From positions 79,718 through 143,717 of the forward strand of contig NZ_AOME01000015.1 of assembly GCF_000336935.1 (NCBI RefSeq): a stretch of DNA of 64,000 nucleotides. The letters run 5' to 3'. Below are positions 39,841 through 47,745 of the stretch, one piece after another (the first letter of the stretch is position 1; each line of letters starts with the position of its first letter). The stretch is from Halococcus salifodinae DSM 8989. GTDB lineage: Archaea; Halobacteriota; Halobacteria; Halobacteriales; Halococcaceae. The notes under the pieces are model-generated. The model saw only the letters and a list, made by a program, of their open reading frames with translations. It had not been told where the DNA came from and ran no database searches. Made by a program: the position numbers and the translations under genes.

Positions 39841-40217
39841 CGAGGGTTCGTCCGGCCCACTCCGACGAACTCCCGGCAGTGATGGGCGTGCTGGATGGGG
39901 CGGCGCTCGCGGTCGAGGCGGACGCGGTCCGCGGGGCGATCGATCGCGAGGCAGTGCTGGTCGCGGTCGTCGACGATCGGGTGCTCGGTGCGTGCGTTCT
40001 CGACGATCAGGAGATCACGACGATCGCGGTCCGTCGCGCGCGGCGCGATCAGGGGATCGGGACGCGCCTCGTCGAGACGGCCGCAGAGCACCACACGGCG
40101 AACGATGCCCCACTCATTGCGTGGTTCGACGCGCCCGTTCGTCCGTTCTACACATCGCTCGGGTTCGCGATCGAACCGGCCGACGAACCCGGACGGTTCC
40201 GAGGCCAGCTCGATTGA
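39837..40217 (+). CDS. GNAT family N-acetyltransferase
   Basis: 126 residues starting at a GTG that overlaps the previous stop by four bases. GNAT motifs: VRPAHSDELPAVMGVLDGAAL, ITTIAVRRARRDQGIGTRLVETAAEH (acetyl-CoA loop RDQGIGT) and PFYTSLGFAIEPAD in the last strand-helix. Substrate unknown. Its 3' end abuts the decayed ABC-ATPase fragment on the other strand. Confidence 0.88.
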   Translation: MTRVRPAHSDELPAVMGVLDGAALAVEADAVRGAIDREAVLVAVVDDRVLGACVLDDQEITTIAVRRARRDQGIGTRLVETAAEHHTANDAPLIAWFDAPVRPFYTSLGFAIEPADEPGRFRGQLD

Positions 40218-40445
40218 GAACGTCCGCCTTCCGGTCCGCGAACCGTTCGAGATCCGGGAACGTCTCGAAGGTGGTGGTCTGAGCACTCTCCATCTCGTCG
40301 GCCAGCGCGGCGATCCGGCCTTCTCCGCGACGGTGAGATCGGTGAACACCCGCGTTCCTCGGGAATCCAGCCGATCCCCCTTCCCGCGACCTCGTGGGCC
40401 CACCGTCCGATCAACTCCATGTCGCGATATCGAATCGGGTCCTCG
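40215..40445 (-). pseudogene. Decayed branched-chain amino acid ABC transporter ATPase fragment (LivF-like)
   Basis: Read on the minus strand in three frames: DPIRYRDMELIGRWAHEVAGRGIGWIPEERG, then VFTDLTVAEK after one missing base (GGGG to GGG near 40,346), then MESAQTTTFETFPDLERFADRKADVL after another shift. These match the LivF/LivG region between Walker A and the ABC signature (family: RGIGYVPEERxVFPxLTVxEN). Both ends are missing, including Walker A and the LSGGE signature, so it cannot be functional. It abuts the 3' end of the acetyltransferase gene. Confidence 0.7.
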
Positions 40446-40784
40446 ACGGCGTGAGCTGGAAGATCGGGCGCAGCGTGTGGTCCTCCCGACGCCGTTGCGT
40501 CCGCACGGCGAGCGCCGTCGTGCGCTCTACGACGCCGTGAACCTGATGTCGGCTAGGTAGCTTCTCAATGCACCTGAAATCAGGCAGGTAGATTACTCCT
40601 GCGCGACTATGCTCGAAATATACACCGACAGTCTAAATTTCGCAGATCGGTGTGCATAACGAATCCAGCTAGCCGGCCTCTGATGACACAGTATCACCAC
40701 ACCACAGTTGGACGCACCTAACGGGCGAGACATCGCCCAGCGTCCGTCTGTCGGGTAGCTTGTGATGACGGTGATTCAGATGTC
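40446..40784. other. Intergenic region, AT-rich right half
   Basis: Follows the LivF remnant. On the plus strand a short frame (about 40,447-40,560) encodes LEDRAQRVVLPTPLRPHGE and RRALYDAVNLMSAR before a TAG; it has a protein-like look but no recognisable family and no start. From 40,561 the DNA turns AT-rich with a small palindrome CCTGA-AA-TCAGG (40,573-40,584). Probably gene debris. Confidence 0.4.
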
Positions 40785-41087
40785 ATGGGTAGAAATTCAG
40801 CGTCGGAGACCGACTCATCCGATCCGGATGCACGTATCGACACGCACCTACCAGCCACAGACCGATCGAACAGGACCACGGAGACCCTTCCACCGGATCC
40901 TGCCGACACCAGCAACGCCGAACAGTCGAGGTTTTTCGGACTGCTCAGCGATCCGGTCAACGAGAACACGCTCCACTTCGGTCGGGGAAATCGCAAGTGT
41001 GCTCGGGGGCTCGCGAGGAGATACTGGGGCAAGCCCGAGCCTGATCCACAGGCCCGCCGCGAAGCGGTCGTCTCGAACACTTGGTGA
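40785..41087 (+). CDS. Hypothetical protein
   Basis: 100 residues from the ATG at 40,785. N-terminal half is Ser/Asp/Thr-rich and probably disordered; the C-terminal part (SRFFGLLSDPVNENTLHFGR, GNRKCARGLARRYWGKPEPD) is Arg/Gly-rich with one cysteine and looks conserved in style. I recognise no family. A leftward frame over the same DNA is less protein-like. Convergent with the Bat-type regulator, 2 bp apart. Confidence 0.4.
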   Translation: MGRNSASETDSSDPDARIDTHLPATDRSNRTTETLPPDPADTSNAEQSRFFGLLSDPVNENTLHFGRGNRKCARGLARRYWGKPEPDPQARREAVVSNTW

Positions 41088-41088
41088 G

Positions 41089-41814
41089 TCAGTTCGGCGA
41101 TTCCGGTCGCTCGTTATCGAGGTCGTCAAGCGCGTCGACCACCCGCGAGAGCACGCGTTCCTGACCGCGCCGGAGCGTGTTCGAGACTGCGGGCTTCGAG
41201 ACGTCGAACTCGTCGGCGAGCGCCCCGAGATCGGCACTCCGTGGCCGGTCGAAGTAGCCACTGTCGACGGCGGCTTCGAGGGTCTCACGCTCGGTTTCGG
41301 AGAGATCGCGATAGCCATCGACGAGCGCCATCGCTGCACCGACCGACTGGACGTAGCCGCCCATCTCGGGAAGGCCGACCTCCTCGCGCGTCTCGACGGT
41401 GAACTCGTTGTCGGCCTCCAGTGCCGACAGCGCGGCTCCGGCGGCCCCCTCGCCGTCGAACCCCACCTGCCAGCGCTCGCTCCCCGACTCGATGTGGAAC
41501 GGGCCCGTGACGTAACCGTCGTGGTCGCGGATCACCCCCATCGCGTTCGTCGTCGGAATCGTCGAGCGGATCCGTGCGACGCCGTCGCGCTTGGCCACCA
41601 GGTCGTACTCGTGGATCTGATCGTGCTCGCGGAGCGTCCCCAGTCCTCGGTCGAGGGTCGCGCGGTCGCCGCCGTCGACCACCATCCTGGTTTCGAGCTT
41701 CGCCGCCGTCCGGTCGAACTCCCAGTTGAGCGTCGAGAACGCCAGGTCGTGATCGTCGGTCGTGGCGATGTACGGACAGTCGTACTGCTCGATATCGAGG
41801 GTGAGATCGATCAT
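41089..41814 (-). CDS. Bat-type helix-turn-helix transcriptional regulator (HTH-10)
   Basis: 241 residues. A beta-rich N-terminal sensor-like domain (about 1-165) is followed by the bacterio-opsin activator type HTH: YRDLSETERETLEAAVDSGYFDRPRSADLGALADEFDVSKPAVSNTLRRGQERVL. Proteins of this kind are abundant haloarchaeal one-component regulators. The sensed signal and targets are unknown; the adjacent carbonic anhydrase is in the same direction, 95 bp upstream, and could be a target. Confidence 0.9.
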   Translation of the reverse strand: MIDLTLDIEQYDCPYIATTDDHDLAFSTLNWEFDRTAAKLETRMVVDGGDRATLDRGLGTLREHDQIHEYDLVAKRDGVARIRSTIPTTNAMGVIRDHDGYVTGPFHIESGSERWQVGFDGEGAAGAALSALEADNEFTVETREEVGLPEMGGYVQSVGAAMALVDGYRDLSETERETLEAAVDSGYFDRPRSADLGALADEFDVSKPAVSNTLRRGQERVLSRVVDALDDLDNERPESPN

Positions 41815-41909
41815 GGCCCGAACCTATCACTCACGATCTTTCGTTCACCCGCAAAACGCTTTCGCCGATCCGACCGCCGGACTCATGTGCCGATTCACGA
41901 CAGTCCCTC

Positions 41910-42593
41910 TCAGTACGTCCACCGCCGCTCGATCCGCGCGGCGATCTCGGAGTGAGTGTCACGCAGCACATCGACCTCGGTCTCACCGTCGACGTTGACG
42001 ACGTGAACCTCACCCCGACGCTCGGAGTAGACGTCCTGGAAGTCGTAGACGACGCCGACGACGTCGACGCTGTCGGGAACCTCCTCGATCTCGACCAGCG
42101 CCGCGACCTGGCGGTCGACGTTGTACTCGACGAGTCGGTTGATGGCCTCGGTGCGACTCACGTCCGTAGGGAGCGCCTCGACGCCCGCTTCGAGATGGGG
42201 TGTCAGCAGTCCGATGCAGTGCTCGATCCCCGCTGGCTCGCTGGCCCCGTCGCCGGTGATGGCGTCGTACGCCGCCGTGACAGCTCCACAGCCGGTGTGG
42301 CCGACCACGATGGCGGTCTCGGTGTCGGTGTGGACGATCGGGTACAGGACATCGCCCGAGACGACCGCCCCGGCGTCGGTCCGCTGGGACACTCGATTCC
42401 CGATGTTGGCACAGGTGAAGACGTGTCCCGGCTCGTCGTTTTCCCACATGTGGTCCTGAAGCACCCGAGAGTCGGAACAGCAGACCGTGACGACTGCCGG
42501 CCGCTGGGAATCCTGCATGTCGTCGAATCGGTCCCTGAACTCTTCGGCGTGATCGGCGTTTCGTTTCAGGAGGTCGACGATCGTCTGGTCCAT
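41910..42593 (-). CDS. Beta-class carbonic anhydrase
   Basis: Interconverts CO2 and bicarbonate. 227 residues. Zinc ligands are Cys39 (CSDSR motif with the Asp41-Arg43 dyad), His99 and Cys102 in HTGCGAV. The ADGAVVSG-like strand (here TDAGAVVSGDV) and VVDVVGVVYDF core are typical of the family. Cytosolic, no signal sequence. All key residues are present. Confidence 0.93.
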   Translation of the reverse strand: MDQTIVDLLKRNADHAEEFRDRFDDMQDSQRPAVVTVCCSDSRVLQDHMWENDEPGHVFTCANIGNRVSQRTDAGAVVSGDVLYPIVHTDTETAIVVGHTGCGAVTAAYDAITGDGASEPAGIEHCIGLLTPHLEAGVEALPTDVSRTEAINRLVEYNVDRQVAALVEIEEVPDSVDVVGVVYDFQDVYSERRGEVHVVNVDGETEVDVLRDTHSEIAARIERRWTY

Positions 42594-42793
42594 GCCCGTT
42601 CAGAATCGCCCTCTCGGCTATATCCCTTCGATCCTCTACGAACAACGATCAGCCAGATACATCCGTCATGTATGGACAACGATAGAATCCGGGCTGCCGA
42701 GGTCGTTTTTGCTATCGTCGTGCATGAACGATTCACTTCGAACGCAGGAATCATTCGACTACCGAACCACCGTGTCTCTGCCGTCCTGTCGAC

Positions 42794-43603
42794 TCAGTCA
42801 CTGTTCTTTTCGTGTACCTCCACGAGAAACTCTGCAAGCGCTTCGGTAGTAGCGTCGAAGAGTCGTTTTCCAGTGTCCTCTTCTGCCACGCTCGGATCGC
42901 CAATCGCACCGCTGTCGGAATACTGCTCAAACGGCCGATACACAGAGAGGGGGCCACCAGCAACGAGATCATCGTCGCCGAGATCGTAGCACTCCTCCAA
43001 GTACGCTGCGGGCATCTCGTCGGTATCGACCAGCTCCGGATAGCGATGCAACATCACCGACGTTTCGAACTCACCGCCGTGAGCCATTCCACCGCTGTCG
43101 CTTTCACGCACCTCGTCGACAAGCTCTGTCACGAGCTCGAAGTACGTGAGACCGAGAACTTCGGCTTCGGGGTGCTCGTGCCCGATTTCTGAGACTGCAG
43201 CATCGATAAGCGGCGTATTACCACCGTGACCGTTCACCAGAACCAGTGCGTCGAAGCCGTTTGCAAGTCCTGCGTCGGCCACATCACGAAGCACGTCGAG
43301 AAGGGTCTCGAAGTCCGCAGTGAGGGTTCCACCGAGCGACAGATGGTGGGGCGAGTAACCGGTCCAGACCGGTGGCGCGACCAAGACCGGGATTTCGTCG
43401 ACGACACGTTTCGTCCCTTCTATCGCCACGCTGTTTGCGAGCAGCGTGTCGGTCATGACTGGGAGATGCTTCCCATGTTGTTCGGTGCTTCCGACCGGAA
43501 CGACGAGCACTGACCCGTCCGTAGCTCCGATAGCCGAGATAGCACTCGCAGTCTGCGCGCCGAACGAAACCTCTCGGTCCAGCATGGGGGTCGAATGGAT
43601 CAT
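42794..43603 (-). CDS. Creatininase-family amidohydrolase
   Basis: 269 residues. Metal-binding motifs of the creatininase fold: GSTEQHGKHLPVMTDT (Glu, His, Asp), VLVNGHGGNTPLI and GMAHGGEFETSVML. Members open cyclic amides or lactam/lactone-like rings (creatinine, FAPy intermediates, mycofactocin precursor). Here the start ATG overlaps the stop of the enolase-superfamily gene by four bases, so it is coupled to that enzyme and likely acts on a cyclic derivative of the same substrate. Not likely to act on creatinine in this context; that is inference. Confidence 0.9.
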   Translation of the reverse strand: MIHSTPMLDREVSFGAQTASAISAIGATDGSVLVVPVGSTEQHGKHLPVMTDTLLANSVAIEGTKRVVDEIPVLVAPPVWTGYSPHHLSLGGTLTADFETLLDVLRDVADAGLANGFDALVLVNGHGGNTPLIDAAVSEIGHEHPEAEVLGLTYFELVTELVDEVRESDSGGMAHGGEFETSVMLHRYPELVDTDEMPAAYLEECYDLGDDDLVAGGPLSVYRPFEQYSDSGAIGDPSVAEEDTGKRLFDATTEALAEFLVEVHEKNSD

Positions 43604-44763
43604 GCGATACGATACTCCTCGATGGTGCTCCGGTCGACTTCGACACCGAGGCCCGGACTCTGTGGCACTCGAAGCGTTCCGTTGGTACTGTCGAAGGGAT
43701 CAACCGTGATGTCGTCCTCCCAGCCGTAGTAAACCGAATCTGGGGGGAGCGAAAAGCCTGGAATCCCGTGGACGGCATGCAGGATGGCTGCCGTTCTCAC
43801 ACCAAGGTCGAACGCGCAATGGTGTGCTATCGGGATACCTGCATCTTCTGCGATGGCTGCCTGCTGGCGCAGTCCCGCGAGTCCACCAGCGGGCGTCAGG
43901 TCCAACACAGCGACATCGATGGCTCCTGCGTCGATAAGTCGGCGCAGATTGTGCGGGATGTACGTGTCCTCGTTCGGTCCCAGTGGCTGCCCCGTCTGGT
44001 TCTTCAAGCTAGCCAAGGACGTGTGGGCATCGACTCGAATCGGCTGTTCCATGTACTGGAGATAGATGCCAGCGTCGGCCAGTTTCGAACCGACACGGAT
44101 CGCTTGGTCGATGGTCCAGCCCTGATTCGGATCGAGACGGAACTCTAGCTCACCATCGACTTCGTCGTGCATCGCCTTGATCCGGGCAACGTCTTCCTTC
44201 CAATCACGACCGGCTTTCGTCTTCAACACGGAGAATCCTTGATCGAGTACCTCGGCGGCCCGCTGTCGGGACTGTTCGGGCGAGAGGATCCCCAGACAGT
44301 ACGCAACCTCGATCTCGTGGGCGTCTGCGTAATCGTCCTGGTGACCACGATGTTTCATATCGGTCTGACTGGGTGCCGTCCAGCCCCCGAGTAGTTCGTA
44401 GATCGGCTTTTCGAGCGATTTGCCGACGATATCCCAGCATGCGACTTCGACTGGTGCGAAGAACATGTCCGCGTTGGCGTATTCGATGAACACCTGTCGT
44501 CGAAGCTTTTCCAGCTCGAACGGTGACTGACCGACGACGAGCGGACGAATCCCCTCTTCGATGATAGAGACGGTTGCTTCTGGCGTGAGGAACACGCGAA
44601 CTTCTCCCCAGCCGGAGATACCCTCGTCAGTATCGACTCTGACGAGGATTCGGTCCATGTCCGTTAGCGAGTTGTGATTGGTTACATACGGACCGATGCC
44701 ACCGTCTTCGAACGGAACGAGCGGAACATTGACTGCGAACGCTTCGATGTCTGTGATTTTCAT
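43600..44763 (-). CDS. Mandelate racemase/muconate lactonizing enzyme family protein (enolase superfamily)
   Basis: 387 residues. N-terminal capping domain then TIM barrel. Catalytic positions: LKTKAGRDW (KxK lysine base), FRLDPNQGW (Asp), YMEQPIR (Glu) and GPNEDTYIP (third metal acid), and the C-terminal AHHCAFDLG histidine. This set fits sugar-acid dehydratases or related racemases; the exact substrate cannot be told by eye. Middle gene of the gntP - enolase - creatininase run, 112 bp after gntP and four-base overlap with the creatininase gene. Confidence 0.92.
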   Translation of the reverse strand: MKITDIEAFAVNVPLVPFEDGGIGPYVTNHNSLTDMDRILVRVDTDEGISGWGEVRVFLTPEATVSIIEEGIRPLVVGQSPFELEKLRRQVFIEYANADMFFAPVEVACWDIVGKSLEKPIYELLGGWTAPSQTDMKHRGHQDDYADAHEIEVAYCLGILSPEQSRQRAAEVLDQGFSVLKTKAGRDWKEDVARIKAMHDEVDGELEFRLDPNQGWTIDQAIRVGSKLADAGIYLQYMEQPIRVDAHTSLASLKNQTGQPLGPNEDTYIPHNLRRLIDAGAIDVAVLDLTPAGGLAGLRQQAAIAEDAGIPIAHHCAFDLGVRTAAILHAVHGIPGFSLPPDSVYYGWEDDITVDPFDSTNGTLRVPQSPGLGVEVDRSTIEEYRIA

Positions 44764-44875
44764 GATCGTTTGGGTTTGTCTGGGTCGGTTGACGTTTGGT
44801 TTGGTGTTCGGGACAGAGGTGACGAACGCTGACAGCAGTGGGGGTGGACTCTCCCTGAACCCGAGTAGCTGTCCA

Positions 44876-46243
44876 TCATGCGAGAGGCATCACCGTCGAG
44901 AGGCCGAGAGTGAAGATCAGCCCGAATACAGCGATCAGCGTTGTAACGACAGTCCACGTCTTTAACGCCTCTGACTGCTTGAGTCCGCCGATCTCGGTGA
45001 TGATCCAAAATCCTCCATCGTTGTACCACGAGAAGATGTTTCCACCGGCACCGATAGCCATGACGAGGTACGCTGGATTGACCGTTAGCTGTCCCACCAG
45101 CGGAGCGACGATCCCAGCAGTAGTCAGCATAGCGACAGTTGCGGAGCCCTGTGCGATGCGGACCGCAGCGGCGATGATCCACGCAGTGACGAGGAGTCCC
45201 AGTCCGACTTCCTGCAGTACGCCGGAGATATAACTGCCAACACCAGCCGCGGCGAGCATCCCACCAAATGCTCCGCCAGCAGCAACGATCGCAGCGATGT
45301 TACCCCCTTCTTTCAGCGCCTCTGTCAGCTGGTCGGCCCACGTTTCTCTGTCGAGGGACTTCATTCGATAGAACGTGACGGCCGAGGCCATCGCTGCGAC
45401 AGTCAGCGCGAAGTTCGGGTCTCCAATGAAGGAAAAAGCAGAAACGAACCACGCATTGGACGAGAGAAACGTGCTTGTGACGGTCTGAGCACCGACTAGC
45501 ACGATAGCAAGCACGATGGGGAGGGAGGCCTCTAGCACACCAGGCAGTTTGGAAGTCGACTGCTCCGAGATGTCTTTCAACTCTTCGGTCGTTGTCCCCA
45601 TCGTGTCACGGAGGGGAATATCGAGGCGTTTCGAGATGAATTTGCCATAGACGAGCCCCGAGAGGATTGCTGTCGGGATGCCAATCATCAACCCGATGAG
45701 GATCGTCGTCCCAAGGTTCGCGTTGATCTCACCCGCGACTGCGAGTGGGCCCGGTGTCGGTGGCACGAAGACGTGTGTCGTCGCGGCTGCGGCACAGATG
45801 ACGACGATGAACAGTGAGTAGCTATGTCCGACTCGAGCACGCATCGAGCGGGCAAGCGGGGCAAGCAAGTAGAACACGTTACCGAAGAAGACGGGGACTG
45901 CCAACACGAATCCGCTGCCGAACAAGGCGTACTCACCGTTCTCTTCACCCGTGAGGGACGTGAACGCACGGATAATGCGTTCTGCAGCACCGCTTTCCAG
46001 CATCGTCTTTCCAATGACCGCAGCCATCAGAATGGGGATCCCGACGCTCGCGAGCGTATCTCCGAACGCAGTTGCGGTTTCCGATGCTACATCTCCGAGC
46101 GGAACCTCGGGCGCTACCAACCCAACGATGAACGTCGAGATGATGAGCCCAAGGAACGCGGGTACTTTGAGCCGGACGAGAAGTAACACCGTCGTTGCTA
46201 AGCCAACTGCGAACGCTATCAGTGGACCAGGGGGATATGCCAT
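44876..46243 (-). CDS. GntP family gluconate-type permease
   Basis: 455-residue membrane transporter with about 12-14 helices. Typical stretches: IPILMAAVIGKTMLESGAAERII, FVLAVPVFFGNVFYLLAPLARS, CAAAATTHVFVPPTPGPLAVAGEINANLG and AAGGAFGGMLAAAGVGSYI. GntP proteins import gluconate and other aldonates by proton symport. First gene of the leftward cluster, divergent from iclR; two TATAATTGT copies precede its start. Confidence 0.93.
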   Translation of the reverse strand: MAYPPGPLIAFAVGLATTVLLLVRLKVPAFLGLIISTFIVGLVAPEVPLGDVASETATAFGDTLASVGIPILMAAVIGKTMLESGAAERIIRAFTSLTGEENGEYALFGSGFVLAVPVFFGNVFYLLAPLARSMRARVGHSYSLFIVVICAAAATTHVFVPPTPGPLAVAGEINANLGTTILIGLMIGIPTAILSGLVYGKFISKRLDIPLRDTMGTTTEELKDISEQSTSKLPGVLEASLPIVLAIVLVGAQTVTSTFLSSNAWFVSAFSFIGDPNFALTVAAMASAVTFYRMKSLDRETWADQLTEALKEGGNIAAIVAAGGAFGGMLAAAGVGSYISGVLQEVGLGLLVTAWIIAAAVRIAQGSATVAMLTTAGIVAPLVGQLTVNPAYLVMAIGAGGNIFSWYNDGGFWIITEIGGLKQSEALKTWTVVTTLIAVFGLIFTLGLSTVMPLA

Positions 46244-46249
46244 GCCCTC

Positions 46250-46271
46250 ACAATTATACTGGACAATTATA
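46250..46271 (-). promoter_or_regulatory. Duplicated TATA-like element upstream of gntP
   Basis: On the minus strand TATAATTGT occurs twice, 13 bp apart, with the nearer copy 7 bp and the further copy about 20 bp before the gntP ATG; the latter, extended to TTTATAATTG, is at a plausible TATA-box distance for a short-leader transcript. The exact repeat may also be a binding site. Confidence 0.5.
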
Positions 46272-46620
46272 AAGTTATTCTTCCATATTGGGTTTATTTC
46301 GTCTAATCATGGGGATTTTCGTTTTGATAATGGGAAAAAGCAGATCCGAACGAGATATTCGACAATCGAAAGACGGTGCCGGATATGATGGAAAATTCAT
46401 TCCATCGAGGCCGTTTCCCCATTCGACATGGAGAAATGATGGCTCAGTTGTGGATACAGTTGGTCAACACAAGGCTGTTCACTGTCGGTAAATCGTCTTT
46501 GGGGGCCATCTCCATCCCTCCAATAAACCCGTAGAGAGCGTACTTCGAGAACGACTCCCTCGTTTCGCACAGAACTGACAACTGGAAATTATATAGCCGG
46601 TGGCTGGTGGCGGGCAGGAA

Positions 46621-46641
46621 TCTTTCGATATGATCGAAAGA
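46621..46641. promoter_or_regulatory. Palindromic candidate operator of iclR
   Basis: TCTTTCGAT (46,621-46,629) and ATCGAAAGA (46,633-46,641) are perfect inverted arms around ATG. The site lies 52 bp upstream of the iclR start in the shared promoter region, the expected position and symmetry for an IclR dimer site with autoregulation. Confidence 0.6.
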
Positions 46642-46693
46642 AGAATCGACAGGAAAGAGAACTCTTTTTGCAGAATAGAACGCAGACGAATCC

Positions 46694-47461
46694 ATGTCAG
46701 ATGATCCCAAACAAAAGACGATCGGCGCAGTCGAAACCTCGTTCGACATTTTAGGCGTTCTCAGCGATATAGAGCCTGCGGGCGTCTCGGAGATTACCGA
46801 GGAGCTTGATATGTCTACGAGTACCGTTTTCGCACACCTGAACACACTCCTTCAGCAGGGATATCTAGTGAAGAACGACACGACATATCGGCGTTCGCTT
46901 CGGTTCTTAGCGGATGCTGGTGCTATCAGACAGCGCTGTGAGGCTGCACAGCTATTGGACGAGAAAGTCGACGAACTCGCTTCGATGACGGGTGAAATCG
47001 CGGGAGCCGCAACTGAAGAGCGGGGTCAAAGGGTCATGCTCTTCCGTAGTGCCGGTGAGATGGCTGCTGGCGATAAGATCCCTATCGGCGAACACAGCTA
47101 TCTGCACTGGACATCGCTTGGCAAAGCACTCCTTGCTCATCTCCCAGCCGCAAGACGTTCCGAGATCGTCGACCGCCATGACCTCCCTCGTGGTACTGAG
47201 CGGACGTTTACGACCCGGGACGCGCTCGGCGATGAACTCGAACGGATCCGTCAGCAGGGATACGCAGTCGATGACGAAGAACATCTGCGAGGTGTGCGAG
47301 GGGTTGCAGTACCGGTCTTCAACACTGAGGACGATGTCATCGCCTCGGTGGGACTGACAGGACCGCGAAATCGGTTTCAGTCGTCGTACCTTACCGAACT
47401 CCTCAGCTCTCTGGAGTACGTGAAAAACGAAATCGAAGTTCGGAACCAGTACTACGAATGA
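46694..47461 (+). CDS. IclR family transcriptional regulator
   Basis: 255 residues. N-terminal winged helix (IGAVETSFDILGVLSDIEPA ... ITEELDMSTSTVFAHLNTLLQQGYLV) and C-terminal ligand-binding domain (RVMLFRSAGEMAAGDKIPIG, LHWTSLGKALLAHLP, RGVRGVAVPVFNTEDDVIASVGLTGP). IclR proteins sense small organic acids or sugars and control adjacent catabolic genes. Divergent from gntP, so the regulator of the permease-enolase-creatininase run. The gene is less GC-rich than its neighbours. Confidence 0.93.
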   Translation: MSDDPKQKTIGAVETSFDILGVLSDIEPAGVSEITEELDMSTSTVFAHLNTLLQQGYLVKNDTTYRRSLRFLADAGAIRQRCEAAQLLDEKVDELASMTGEIAGAATEERGQRVMLFRSAGEMAAGDKIPIGEHSYLHWTSLGKALLAHLPAARRSEIVDRHDLPRGTERTFTTRDALGDELERIRQQGYAVDDEEHLRGVRGVAVPVFNTEDDVIASVGLTGPRNRFQSSYLTELLSSLEYVKNEIEVRNQYYE

Positions 47462-47745
47462 CTCGTACTGTAACTACATGCAGGCCGAACGCGCGAAGTG
47501 ACGCTGACGAGAAGAATCCGCTGCCGCTTGACGCCCGAGACGGACAGCCGCTTGCCACGATGAGCGACCTCGAAGTGGTCTCAGCGAATGAAAGAGCGCT
47601 CACAGCCACCCTGTCGTCCAGAAGAAATCGAACCGATCGTCTCCGAGCAACGGGACGTTCGTCGTGCTCGACGGACATCGGTGACTGCTCCTTTTACACG
47701 AGATAGTGCCCTAAAACCCGCATCTGGCTGTGTCCTGCGTGAAGA

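Larger units (their letters stand above)
46244..46693. other. AT-rich divergent promoter region of the iclR/gntP cluster
   Basis: 450 bp, clearly AT-rich, between the divergent gntP and iclR genes. It contains a repeated TATAATTGT next to gntP (46,250-46,271), an imperfectly placed inverted repeat GATGGAA-6-TTCCATC (46,387-46,406), and a perfect 9-3-9 palindrome (46,621-46,641) near iclR. These make it the regulatory hub of the cluster. Confidence 0.7.

Noticed and set aside
47458..47706. Short plus-strand frame overlapping the iclR stop
   Set aside because: Starts at an overlapping ATG but the 82-codon translation has no family signal and lies in a low-information gap before the phosphohexomutase gene.
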